Source of the DNA: Massospora cicadina | Taxonomy: Eukaryota > Entomophthoromycota > Entomophthoromycetes > Entomophthorales > Entomophthoraceae | Direction of reading: 5' to 3' | Assembly: GCA_022478985.1 (NCBI GenBank) | Contig: JAKSZP010007897.1 | Coordinates: 1-64,000, forward strand | Length of the DNA stretch: 64,000 nucleotides | Shown: positions 55,821-64,000 of the stretch, piece after piece | How positions within the stretch are numbered: position 1 is the stretch's first letter | How the letters are laid out: each line of letters begins with the position of its first letter | Translations under genes and position numbers: made by a program | The notes under the pieces: model-generated | Told to the model about the DNA's origin: nothing | Databases searched by the model: none | What the model saw: only the letters and a program-made list of their open reading frames with translations

Positions 55821-57470
55821 CAAGTGCACTGCATACTTTTTTAAAAAAAATTTGCACCATGCCAGAGTGTAGCTAGCACACAGGTGCGAAGATCGGATAA
55901 TTCCATTGCGGACACACCAGCTAAAGTGGCAATCAAAACGCAAAGATATTACTCCAAGTTATACCGAGCCAAACCAATTCAGCTGGCTGAAATGGTGGAA
56001 TTTCTTGACCGAGCTCATATCCACACTGTTTTCCAATACCTGGAAATAATGAAAAATAATTACTCCGAATGAATTATGGACAGCCATTCATGGTGCGCCA
56101 AACTGAAAATGCTCAGGCCCAGATGGCATTCCATATGAGTTCTACAAAAAATATTTTAAATATATATCCCCACTGCTGCTAGCCTCACTCAACCAAAGCC
56201 TGTTGGAAACGCGCCTCCTACCAGGAGGACATGAGGCCATTACTGTCACACTCTTCAAGAAAGGGGATAATCTAGACTTAGCCAACTGGCGCCCCATTTC
56301 TCTAACAAACACAGACACCAAAATTTTAACCAAAATCATGGCTAACCGTTTAGGGACTGTTTCATCTGCCACCATCTCCCCAGAGCAATTTAATTTCATC
56401 CCCAGAAGGTTGATTTGGGATAACGTACACTCTGTGGCTAATGTGTGTCAGTCCACAGCCTCTGGGGCACTTGTATTCTTGGACAAACAAAAGGCCTATG
56501 ATAGAGTAAACTGGGAATACCTAAGGGCCTGCCTCCATCAATTCCGCCTACCCCCCGCTTCATAAACTGGTTGATGCTGCTCACGGAATCTGCAACAATG
56601 GCAGTGCGTGGCCCTGGCTTCCTAACGGAAGTAGTCCGCCCTCAAAGGGGCCTGCGACAAGGGGACCCCCTCAGCCCACTCTTATACAACTTCAGCCTTG
56701 ACCCACTACTGCGAAATGTGAATGCACACCTCACTGGGGTCCATGTGCCAGGCCAAACCCCAGTCAAGATGATGGCATTTGAAGATGATTGCGTGGTGGG
56801 GGTGTCTAATAACAAAGATGCACGCGCGCTTGAAGCCCTCATCCAGGAATATTCCCGGGTAAGCAACGCGGCACTGAACGCATCCAAAACCGAAATCATC
56901 CTCCTTGGTCGGTTTCAGAACTGCTGGGCCCCAGCAAGTAGTTCCCAACCCGGCCCATCTGCTCGCCCACGTCCACGCCTTACTAACTCAACACACACCG
57001 CTCCACTGGTGCTCCCCTTTGTGCCACGTCCTACCATAGGACTGGTACGCCATCTGGGCGTGTGGATGGAGGCAGGTGGATACATGTCAGCAGTAATGGA
57101 GTGCCATATACTGGACAACGTGATGAAGCGAATCGCCTCTCTCAGAGCCCACCCTAAACCCTCACTGGCAGGGTTGTTCTTGCCAACTCTATGCTCCTAT
57201 CCAAAGTCTGGTTCGGAGCCCACGCCATCCCCTTCTCCCCAAGCTTCTTCAAATCCCTGTATGCTTTGCTACAAGGATGGCTTTGGTCAGGCCGCCCTCC
57301 ACCAGTACGGCTAGAGGTCATGTTTGGCCCTCATCATCATGGTGGCATGGGCCTGCTTGACTTCAAAGCCCATGCTGCCAAGATCCTGGGCACCTGGATT
57401 GCGGCCGTCACCGCTCCTACACTCCCATCCCAACACTGGTCCCACGCGGCCCGCTCCAACTTCTCCTGAG
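55821..57470 (+). pseudogene. LINE-A ORF2: reverse transcriptase
   Basis: In order: TPAKVAIKTQRYYSKLYRAK, GPDGIPYEFYKKYF, LFKKGDNLDLANWRPISLTN, SPEQFNFIPRRLIWDNVHSV, VFLDKQKAYDRVNWEYLRAC, RGLRQGDPLSPLLYNF, then the catalytic box AFEDDCVVGVSNN at 56778-56789, SNAALNASKTEIILLG and RHLGVWMEAGGYMSAVM. The usual FADD is FEDD here (LINE-B keeps FADD). Frames 56203-56565 and 56571-57314 are offset by a frameshift with a stop near 56563. Otherwise well preserved. Confidence 0.9.
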
Positions 57471-58303
57471 CCTTGGGCCTCAACAATCCATCAAACCCAC
57501 ACTCCCTGATGAGATACCTCGCATCACACACATCGGCCACAGGTCCTCACGGGACTAAAACCCACTACAAACGAATCCTACTCTCCATGCGAAGTGCAGA
57601 GCGGAGAATTCGTATTAGTGGACATACAACCTGAAGAGGCCGCCCCTCTCCTCAGTTCACACAAGAGGTACAGGGGCTACCCATCCATGATGGCGTGATC
57701 CCCATTCGACCCCAAGTCCTATCCAGGGTGGACTACCTGGACATGATGGACATCCCTTATTCCACTGAGACCCAAAAGACTATCTGGAAATATGCACACC
57801 ATCCTCTGTTGCAGCCTCAAGTCCGCTCCCATGTGTGGCGCTGCCTGAGGCGGGTGTATCGTACAGATGAGCGCTCTAACGCTTTACACTCATCCTGTGT
57901 CGTGTGTGGCCAGTATGGAACGCTGTTCCACCGCCTGGAGAAGTGCCCCACCTCTAAAGTGATATGGCGCGAAGTCCAACGTCTGCTAGGCCAGGATCAA
58001 ACACATCCCTTCAGTCTGTCAAGAGATATGTTTGCTTCATTAATGGCCTCCCCCTTCCACCCTCCCTCCGTGCTCTGGTGGTTGCAATCGCCATGTGGAC
58101 TATCCACACGATTGTCTTGGATGCCATCGCTGGCTCCATCCCCACCCTCCCTGAAGCTGTCCACAGATTCCGGTCTCATCTGGTGGACCACTTTCATGCG
58201 TGGATGTTTGGATATCTCCCACCGCGTCACTGACAGCTGGTCTCCTCCTGGTTCCCAGTCTGGTTCATCAAATCAGACCCCTTCCTCCACACGTGCTCAG
58301 TAG
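57471..58303 (+). pseudogene. LINE-A ORF2: C-terminal domain with zinc knuckle
   Basis: The frame 57695-58303 (202 residues) has SRVDYLDMMDIPYSTETQKT, then HVWRCLRRVYRTDERSNAL and a knuckle CVVCGQYGTLFHRLEKC (CX2CX7HX4C), as found at the end of many LINE ORF2 proteins. The alternate frame 57964-58233 carries WTIHTIVLDAIAGSIPTLPE, so a frameshift lies near 58080. The tail follows. Confidence 0.85.
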
Positions 58304-58436
58304 TGGCTACGGCCCCTTCACACGTTCCCTCCACCTCCCCATAAGTGGCGTTCCCGCTGGCAACAAGAGATAGCATCGCATCTCTGGGGTGCCTCCCCTG
58401 GTACTAAGTTTTGTCTTGTCTGAGTCATATTCGGAA

Positions 58437-58460
58437 GTGTCCATCCCATGGTCAGCCTTC
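58437..58460 (+). repeat. LINE 3' tail motif (LINE-A copy)
   Basis: GTGTCCATCCCATGGTCAGC, then an A-rich end. Related tails: LINE-B 52936-52960, half-LINE-3 51169-51190, half-LINE-2 43764-43790 (minus), SINE 59290-59312. In LINEs the 3' tail is what reverse transcriptase recognises. Confidence 0.8.
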
Positions 58461-59036
58461 CCCGCAAAAAATTTAAAATTATATTTAAGATCTTATATAT
58501 GATTTTAATTAAAATTATTATGTTTGAAAAAAACCCTATTAAGTTTTATTTGAGAGTATGTGACTTGAGACAGCGCACTCAAGTATGGGGGATTTTAGGG
58601 AGATGGCAGATAAAGATTAGACTGGGATGGCAGTTGGGATGCTGAAGCCCCCAAAGGGCGAGCCAGAATGTCAGGGGCATTGTCACTCAAATGACATTTG
58701 AATAGGCTGAGAGATAAGTAACAATGAAGTGCTGATGGGCAGCCAATGTAAGAAGCAATACAGTTAAAAACCTGACTGTTACAACCCAGGGCCAATGGGC
58801 CAGGCATAAGGAGTTGCAGGACCAGGAAAAATTCTTAAAGGCTTTTTACAATAGGCCTAAGTGACTATAGTGGGGATCAAAGCTAATAATATAACAGGGA
58901 CAACCCAGTCAATACATGGACTGCAGGGCCACATTGCAGATGTCATTGGGGTTCAGAAAAAAATAAAACTTACATAGATAAATTTGAGTGCAGGAAGATT
59001 TATATTGGATTTAGAAGTAATAGAATTGACTGTCAA

Positions 59037-59322
59037 GGAGAGTGGAAGGCGAGTTGGTAGGGCGTATGGCTACCAACCTGAAGGTTGCGGGTTCAATTCC
59101 TGCCCTTCACACATTGATCGAGGTGCCAGCCAAAGGAAGCTATTGGTGGTTAGTAGGTATAATAACACGAAAACCTTTTCCAGGACATAACCAGAAAAAT
59201 CCAAGTCCCAATCCGGAGGTGAAAAAAACTTTCTACAACAGAGTTGACCCTGCTCAGGTTTCATGTCAATACTTTTTCTCTATTTTGGTAATGTCCATCC
59301 CCTGGTCAGCTTGCTTCAAATA
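59037..59322 (+). mobile_element. tRNA-derived SINE with LINE tail
   Basis: 286 bases flanked by AATAGAATTGACTGTCAA (59019-59036) and AATAGAATTTACTGTCAA (59323-59340), one mismatch in 18. The head (59042-59110) is tRNA-like, the body (59111-59289) is unrelated to anything seen here, and the tail (59290-59312, ATGTCCATCCCCTGGTCAGC) is the LINE tail, closest to the half-LINE version. No coding. SINEs of this type are transcribed by Pol III and copied by the LINE whose tail they carry (family knowledge). Confidence 0.88.
59042..59110 (+). promoter_or_regulatory. SINE tRNA-like head with Pol III A and B boxes
   Basis: A box AGGCGAGTTGG (59047-59057) and B box GGTTCAATTCC (59090-59100, fits the GGTTCRANTCC consensus), 32 bases apart. 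The ends GTGGAAG and CCTTCAC can form an acceptor stem with one mismatch and one G-T pair; GCGGG/CCTGC forms a good T stem. The anticodon stem is imperfect, so a pseudo-tRNA head rather than a working tRNA gene. Confidence 0.8.
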
Positions 59323-60103
59323 AATAGAATTTACTGTCAATCATTTCAGTGTGCTATGGATGCACAAATAGATGATTGATTTGTGGAATAGCTTAGGAAA
59401 GCGCGGGATCAGGGCCTTCAAGATTTGACCTAACCTTGCAAACTTTGTGTAAGGGGGAGAAAAATAAACTTATTTAAACTGACCTTGAAAGAATCAGTGG
59501 CAGGCTGAGTCGCTGTCAGTTTGTCCACAGACGCTCAAATAGTGGATTAACTGCAGTTCTGACAGTTAGTGTAACAGTGTCTCACCAACCAGGCAATAGG
59601 AACCTCCTAAGGCCATCCCACATAGGGCGGTCCCAAGAGGTCAGGAATGGGTTTGGGGCGCCTAACCCACCCGCACCTGGTCATTTTGGCGTCCGTTTGA
59701 CCAAGTGGGGTTCATTAGATGAGGATTTTTATATGCTCCTAGGAGGGTTTCAAACTGTCAGCAACATTTCCCAATTACTCAATAACATCTTCAAGTTTTC
59801 CCAAAGATTTGACATTAGATTCTTTCTTCATCAAAGGTACACGCCCATCATGTTTTGTTCCCAATGATTTAGTGCTCTTGGACCTTGATTCTAAAGGCTC
59901 GTTGCCCTTGACTTCATTCAAACCTTTCACCCATGAGAATGCCAACTCTCTGATAGCTCAAAACAAATTCCCTTAATTTCTAGTATCAATTCATCTGTAG
60001 TTAGTACTGGGATGGGTGGTGGGATCCTTAAAGTGCAAGCTGTTAACCATTAATCGTCCACCACATGGGTGAGGTTGCCCTGGGAGATGAGAGGGGCATA
60101 TCA

Positions 60104-60823
60104 TAATCCAGAGGAAAGGGATGCTCACTGGTGCTAATTGGCCCTGAATTTCAACAATTATTATCAGGAAATGCTACACTCTCTACTGCTAGGGAAACTA
60201 TTTGGTAGGGGGTTATTAGACCACTTATGTTAAAATGCAATGAAACTTTAATACCAATAAGATATGTATTTTAATATGCTTAAAAGTGGCGGCGAGAGGG
60301 CAAAAAACGAACCCTATTATGATCTTGCTGCTTAGTATTAACTGTATTAAGGCTTAAAGTTTGGATTAGCTAGGAGTGTTCAAGTTAGGAATATAAGGAG
60401 ACCGCTATTAGAGCTCTTGAGTCTCACTTTTCTCAATGGAACTAATGATGGAGGGTTGATACTGGGTTAGACTAGTCCATTCTGAAAATATTTAATGATT
60501 ACAAATTCAATCAATGAGCGAGAAAATATCTTCACCTTGTGGCTCCCCCTCCAATCCTATAAAAGGGGTGTGGTCTTCTCTTAAGCATCTGAACTGCATT
60601 TTTGAGGGGCTGGGGAGGAGTCTCAGCATAATTTTCCATATTTTTCTGCAGTTTTGGAATTACCCAATTCCTAAGAGCTGGACAATTTTGCTGAAAATTG
60701 AATTGAAAAGAATTGCCATGATTCGAGGGGTTCCACCAAGTCTGACCAGGGTCTTTTAGACAATTTCATCATTATTATAAATTAGATCACTCTTATTACA
60801 ATATCATACTTGTAATTGTCCGC
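60104..60823 (-). repeat. 3' LTR of element G
   Basis: On the minus strand it starts TGGCGGACAATTACAAG just after a tract TGTAGGGGGTAA (polypurine tract, 60824-60835) and ends near CTGGATTATGATA. Shares blocks with solo LTR E (ACCCTGGTC, TGGTGGAACCCC, CCGCCGCCAC). Inserted in R4: the homology of R4 to R1-R3 stops at GAGGGGCA just left of it. Confidence 0.65.
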
Positions 60824-60859
60824 CATTACCCCCTACAAGAGTGTTAGGGGGAGAATAAG

Positions 60860-61950
60860 GGCGTAGGAACTGGCTATGGACTCAGTTGACAGTAACTCTG
60901 GTAGCAAGGGACTTAATATAGCACTTCTCCCCTCGCTTATAAGTTACTACAAAAGGGCCTTCCCAAAAAGAACCGAGATTCTCACTTCTGGGAGTGAAAC
61001 ATTTGTGGTAATACAACACTAAGTCCTACACTTGAAAGAGAGGGAGAAGCTTCCTATGCTCATTTGCGGTTACCCCTTCTTTGGTTACCGTTTTAGCTAG
61101 GTTAGTCATGGCATTGGACTGAAGCTGGATATGCTTTGTGACAATTTTTCAGGTCTTTTTCAGGATCATCTGTTCTCCAAGGGAAGACGTCTTTTGCTAG
61201 CAGAGGGTTGGTACTCCTGGTTCCCAATCATATAATATGTTGAAGGGAGACATTTTAGGACTTTGATGGTAGCTGATAAGGTAGGCCATGAAGGCACTAG
61301 TTAAGAATTGAACCCAGTGAAGGGGATCTAAGCTGGCCATCTTTTGTAATATGGAAACCAGGGTTCCATTTGCTCTTTTCATAGTACTATTTGTGGAGGG
61401 GTTTTAGGGGCCAAGAAAAGTTGCTGCGTCCCCATGTAAGTAGCCAAAAGCTTTACCACCTGCGAGATGAAATTAATCCCATTGTCACACAGTAGGACCT
61501 GAAGACAACCATGCCTTGTGAAAATCTGTTGTTGGAGGAAGGTGGCAGTAGCTTTAGCGTTTTGGACAAGAAGAACAACCTCTTTAACCTATTTGGTGAA
61601 GTGATCAATGTCTACCAGGATATAGTGATTATAAAGGAAGTCTGAGGTAGTGGACCTACAACGTCCAAGCTTATTGTATTAAACGGTTGTTGAGGCGTGG
61701 TGGGTTGGTATTGATACTTGGGTTTATAGCTGGATTGCTCCTTACAGATTATGCAGGCATTCAGCACTTCGATGATAGAATTCATGATTACCTCCCAGTA
61801 GTACCGTTCCATCACCCACTCATAAGTTTTACTCACTGCACTGTGCCCCAGCATAAAATGGACCTCTATGATCATGAGAACTTGCTCAGAAGGCTGAAGA
61901 TAAGGTAACCACTTCAATCCTACTTTCTTATATAACTTTCCAATTTCCAC
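60860..61950 (-). pseudogene. Element G integrase
   Basis: Minus strand: 61612-61950 has the HHCC zinc domain (VHFMLGHSAVSKTYEW, LNACIICKEQ) and the core start ISLDVVGPLPQ with the first Asp. 61197-61382 begins MKRANGTLVSILQKM; the family has VERxNGT here, so the catalytic Glu is now Lys. YLISYHQSPKMSPFNILYDW follows. Non-functional. Confidence 0.82.
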
Positions 61951-62099
61951 ATTGGTGTTGCGGGAGTGTCAGTCTAACATTTTTGGACGGGTTCATACTC
62001 GTCTTCCCAGGCGTCAGGGGTCATAAAGAGGTCATGCAGCCTCTCTGTTCCACTATTATCCAGGTGAAGGATAGGCTTCTGAGTCAATACATCAATGTT

Positions 62100-62490
62100 C
62101 ATATGGTGGGTTCCAGCTCAGTGTTCAATCTTCATATCGTAGTGTTGTAACTTTAAGACCCAGATAGCAACCGCCCATTAGGATCTTTCATATTTTTAAT
62201 TACTTCAGAGAGGCGTGGTCAGTGACCACAGTGAGGGAAGTTTCATATAAAAAAGGGTGGTAATATTTTACAGCCATCAGCACTGCAAGGCACTCTTTTT
62301 CAGTGACAATGTAATTATGTTCTGCTTTGGATAACGTCTTGTTGAAATAAGAGACGGGATGGACCACACCATTATCATCCAATTGAGCCAGAAAGGCTCC
62401 AACAGCGTAGTCAGAGGCATCAGTAAAAAGAACGAAAGGTTTACCATTATTAGGGTGGTGAAGTATAGGGCGCTTTTATAACTGCTTTAG
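62100..62490 (-). pseudogene. Element G RNase H
   Basis: Minus frame 62200-62382: VHPVSYFNKTLSKAEHNYIV, TEKECLAVLMAVKYYHPFLY and LTVVTDHASLK, with catalytic Glu and Asp kept. The first Asp segment (FTDASDYAVG-like) is readable near 62400-62440. Confidence 0.83.
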
Positions 62491-63600
62491 CGTCTTGAAG
62501 GCGGCCTTTTGTTCAGCTCCCCAATGAAATGGGAAAATCTTAGCCAATAGCCTACAAGAGGCTCAATCAGCTGGCGAAGTTTGGATAAATTGGTGGTAAT
62601 ACCCCATCATACCCAAGAATACCTGGATATCGCACAAGGTTTTATGAGCAGGCATTTTGGATATAGCCTCAACCTTGTCTTGTAGAAATGAATCACGACC
62701 TGTGGGATGGCGTGTCCAAGAAGATTTAACTTTTACTAAAAAAGCACCTGGAGGGCTTTAATTTAAAGTTTGACTGACATAAGCGTTGAAAGAATTTTTT
62801 CAGTTGAGCAAGATAACCATATAAGGTCTTAGAAAGTACAGTAGAGTCATCAGGGTAGATGACGCAACTTAACTTGAGGTCCAGCAAGATGTGATACATG
62901 GCTCAGAGAAAAGTTTCAGGAGAGTTGCACAACACCTGAGATAACTGGATGGGCTAGATAGGGCTTTGCTGCAAATCAGAGGAATTTCTCCTTATATTGG
63001 GGAGAGAGGTCCATCTGCCAATAGATGTTGGCTAAGTTTATGGCCGAGAAGAGCTTAAATCCAGAGAGCTGTGATATAGCGTCATCAATGCGAGGGATGT
63101 GATTGCTATCCTTCTTTGTGAGGTTTTTAGCCTGTGGTAGTCCATTACAACCCAATGACCACCATTTTTCTTTTTTATAAAGAGTAGAGGGGACTACCAG
63201 GGGCTTTGCAAAGGTACCAGTAACCCAGCGTCTAATAGCTGTTTGAGCTCCGTCCTCATATGTTGCCCCTCAACTTATGATTACAATAAGGTTTGAATTA
63301 GATGGGGCTATCATCCCCAACGTCAATGGTATGACTCCAACATTTCATATGACCATAGTCAGTCTCAGTTTTGAGGAATATGTTGTTATAGGACTATAAT
63401 AAGCTATGAACTTTATTAATCTCTGCATGGGTTAGATTATTAGAGATATGAACGTCAGGCGATGTACATAACGATTTGTCAGCAGGTAAGCCCATGTCTG
63501 ACATATACCTGGTACAGTGGACCTGGTTAATCTCCTTAACTGGGATCAACAGACCTTTCCTGATCTCTTGGTATTTATTTATGACCATGTATTATTGGTA
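62491..63600 (-). pseudogene. Element G reverse transcriptase
   Basis: Minus strand, frame-broken. The catalytic box reads CVIYPDDSTVLSKTLYGYL, so YPDD is intact at 62846-62857. Upstream pieces near 62990-63180 cover the palm, and 63394-63588 (MVINKYQEIRKGLLIPVKEI) lies upstream in the protease-reverse transcriptase linker. Several stops. Confidence 0.75.
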
Positions 63601-64000
63601 AGATTCCCCAGTAGAATATGTATATATCGTTGGTAGGGTGAGTCCAGAATGCCAGGCATTACTCAAGGTTCTCAATAACTGATTCCATCAATGCTAGTTA
63701 TGTGCAGAAACGGTTCTGTTGGTTTTTAGGGTAAACTTGGTTTCAATCACCCTTTGTTCAGCCGCTTTCATCAACACCTCTTCGGCTGCATAAAAAGGAA
63801 TCTCCTTGAGGTCATCCACTGATTCAGGAAGCTTCTTATTATTCTGCCTCACCGTCATGTACCGTAGGGATAAAGCAGAGAAAGTTTACTCAAACATGAA
63901 GTGTATTCCCTTTTAATAATCTTATTATGGTCCAGAATAAGGAGAACCTCTTAGTTAAGCAGGGAGAGATATCCCTGCTTCAGATTGATAATCCTGTAAT
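63601..64000 (-). other. Upstream part of element G, unreadable
   Basis: Presumably the protease or gag-pol linker of G on the minus strand; no clear frame, DTG motif or knuckle is visible before the window ends. Confidence 0.3.

Larger units (their letters stand above)
53205..58480 (+). mobile_element. LINE-A, nearly complete non-LTR retrotransposon
   Basis: 5276 bases with a 5' leader, ORF1 open, ORF2 with endonuclease, reverse transcriptase and zinc knuckle, and a short 3' tail (58437-58460). Flanked by ATATTTTAGATCTTA (53190-53204) and ATATTTAAGATCTTA (58481-58495), a 15-base duplication with one mismatch. It keeps many CpGs that LINE-B has lost, so it is the youngest LINE here. The closest known type is the L1/Tad group by domain order. 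Confidence 0.9.
58600..60103 (-). repeat. LTR unit R4 of the chromovirus, holding a SINE
   Basis: Fourth, most diverged copy of the R unit. Matches R1-R3 at 58618-58680 (AGATTAGACTGGGATGGCAG, AGCCAGAATGTCAGGGGCAT), 59400-59700 and 60000-60100 (CACATGGGTGAGGTTGCCCT). No gag or pol is attached, so it may be a solo LTR. The right end is cut by element G and the left end is uncertain. Confidence 0.55.
60104..64000 (-). mobile_element. Ty3/gypsy element G (continues beyond the window)
   Basis: Minus-strand element with 3' LTR, polypurine tract, integrase (about 60860-61950), RNase H (62100-62480) and reverse transcriptase (62500-63400). The rest lies beyond base 64000. No chromodomain is seen after the integrase. 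Confidence 0.82.

Overview
This window is eukaryotic repeat DNA. I find no bacterial operons, no rRNA, no CRISPR array and no recognisable host gene: almost every base that can be explained belongs to retrotransposons, most of them badly decayed. The mix is chromodomain and non-chromodomain Ty3/gypsy LTR elements, an L1/Tad-like LINE with a CCHC ORF1, ORF1-only LINE relatives and a tRNA-derived SINE. It suggests a large, transposon-bloated genome, most likely a filamentous fungus (basidiomycete/rust-like), but the species cannot be fixed from the sequence and this assignment is low confidence.

Layout. 1-11507: three head-to-tail copies (C3, C2, C1, all minus strand) of a Ty3 chromovirus, separated by LTR-like units R3, R2 and R1. 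11508-52984: one old LINE (LINE-B, plus strand) broken into three pieces by two large insertions. Insertion 1 (13479-22539, ATACC duplication) is a solo LTR (E), itself split by a Ty3 element (F, 13613-21917) whose gag has a collagen-like stretch and whose 3' LTR is in turn split by an ORF1-only LINE relative (half-LINE-1). Insertion 2 (24447-51652, GAGCC duplication) is a minus-strand Ty3 element (H) of 27 kb. About half of that length is a plus-strand Ty3 element (J, 28370-41307), which carries a third, minus-strand, internally deleted Ty3 element (K, 34676-39102, GAGCC duplication). H also carries two more half-LINEs (43753-45642 and 49611-51215) with perfect 16- and 15-base target duplications. 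53205-58480: a nearly complete LINE copy (LINE-A) with ORF1 open and ORF2 broken by few changes. 58600-60103: a fourth chromovirus LTR unit (R4) holding a SINE with an 18-base target duplication. 60104-64000: a minus-strand Ty3 element (G) running out of the window.

How the parts relate. LINE-A and LINE-B encode the endonuclease and reverse transcriptase. The half-LINEs keep only a divergent ORF1, and the SINE keeps only a tRNA-like Pol III head. All of them except half-LINE-1 end in versions of the same short 3' tail, so they probably shared one LINE retrotransposition machinery. Two tiny insertions (22 and 26 bases) with the same sequence, each flanked by long direct repeats, look like further products of target-primed reverse transcription. 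Relative ages can be read from nesting: LINE-B, then H, then J, then K, then a micro-insertion in one K LTR. All boundaries and homologies were made by eye.
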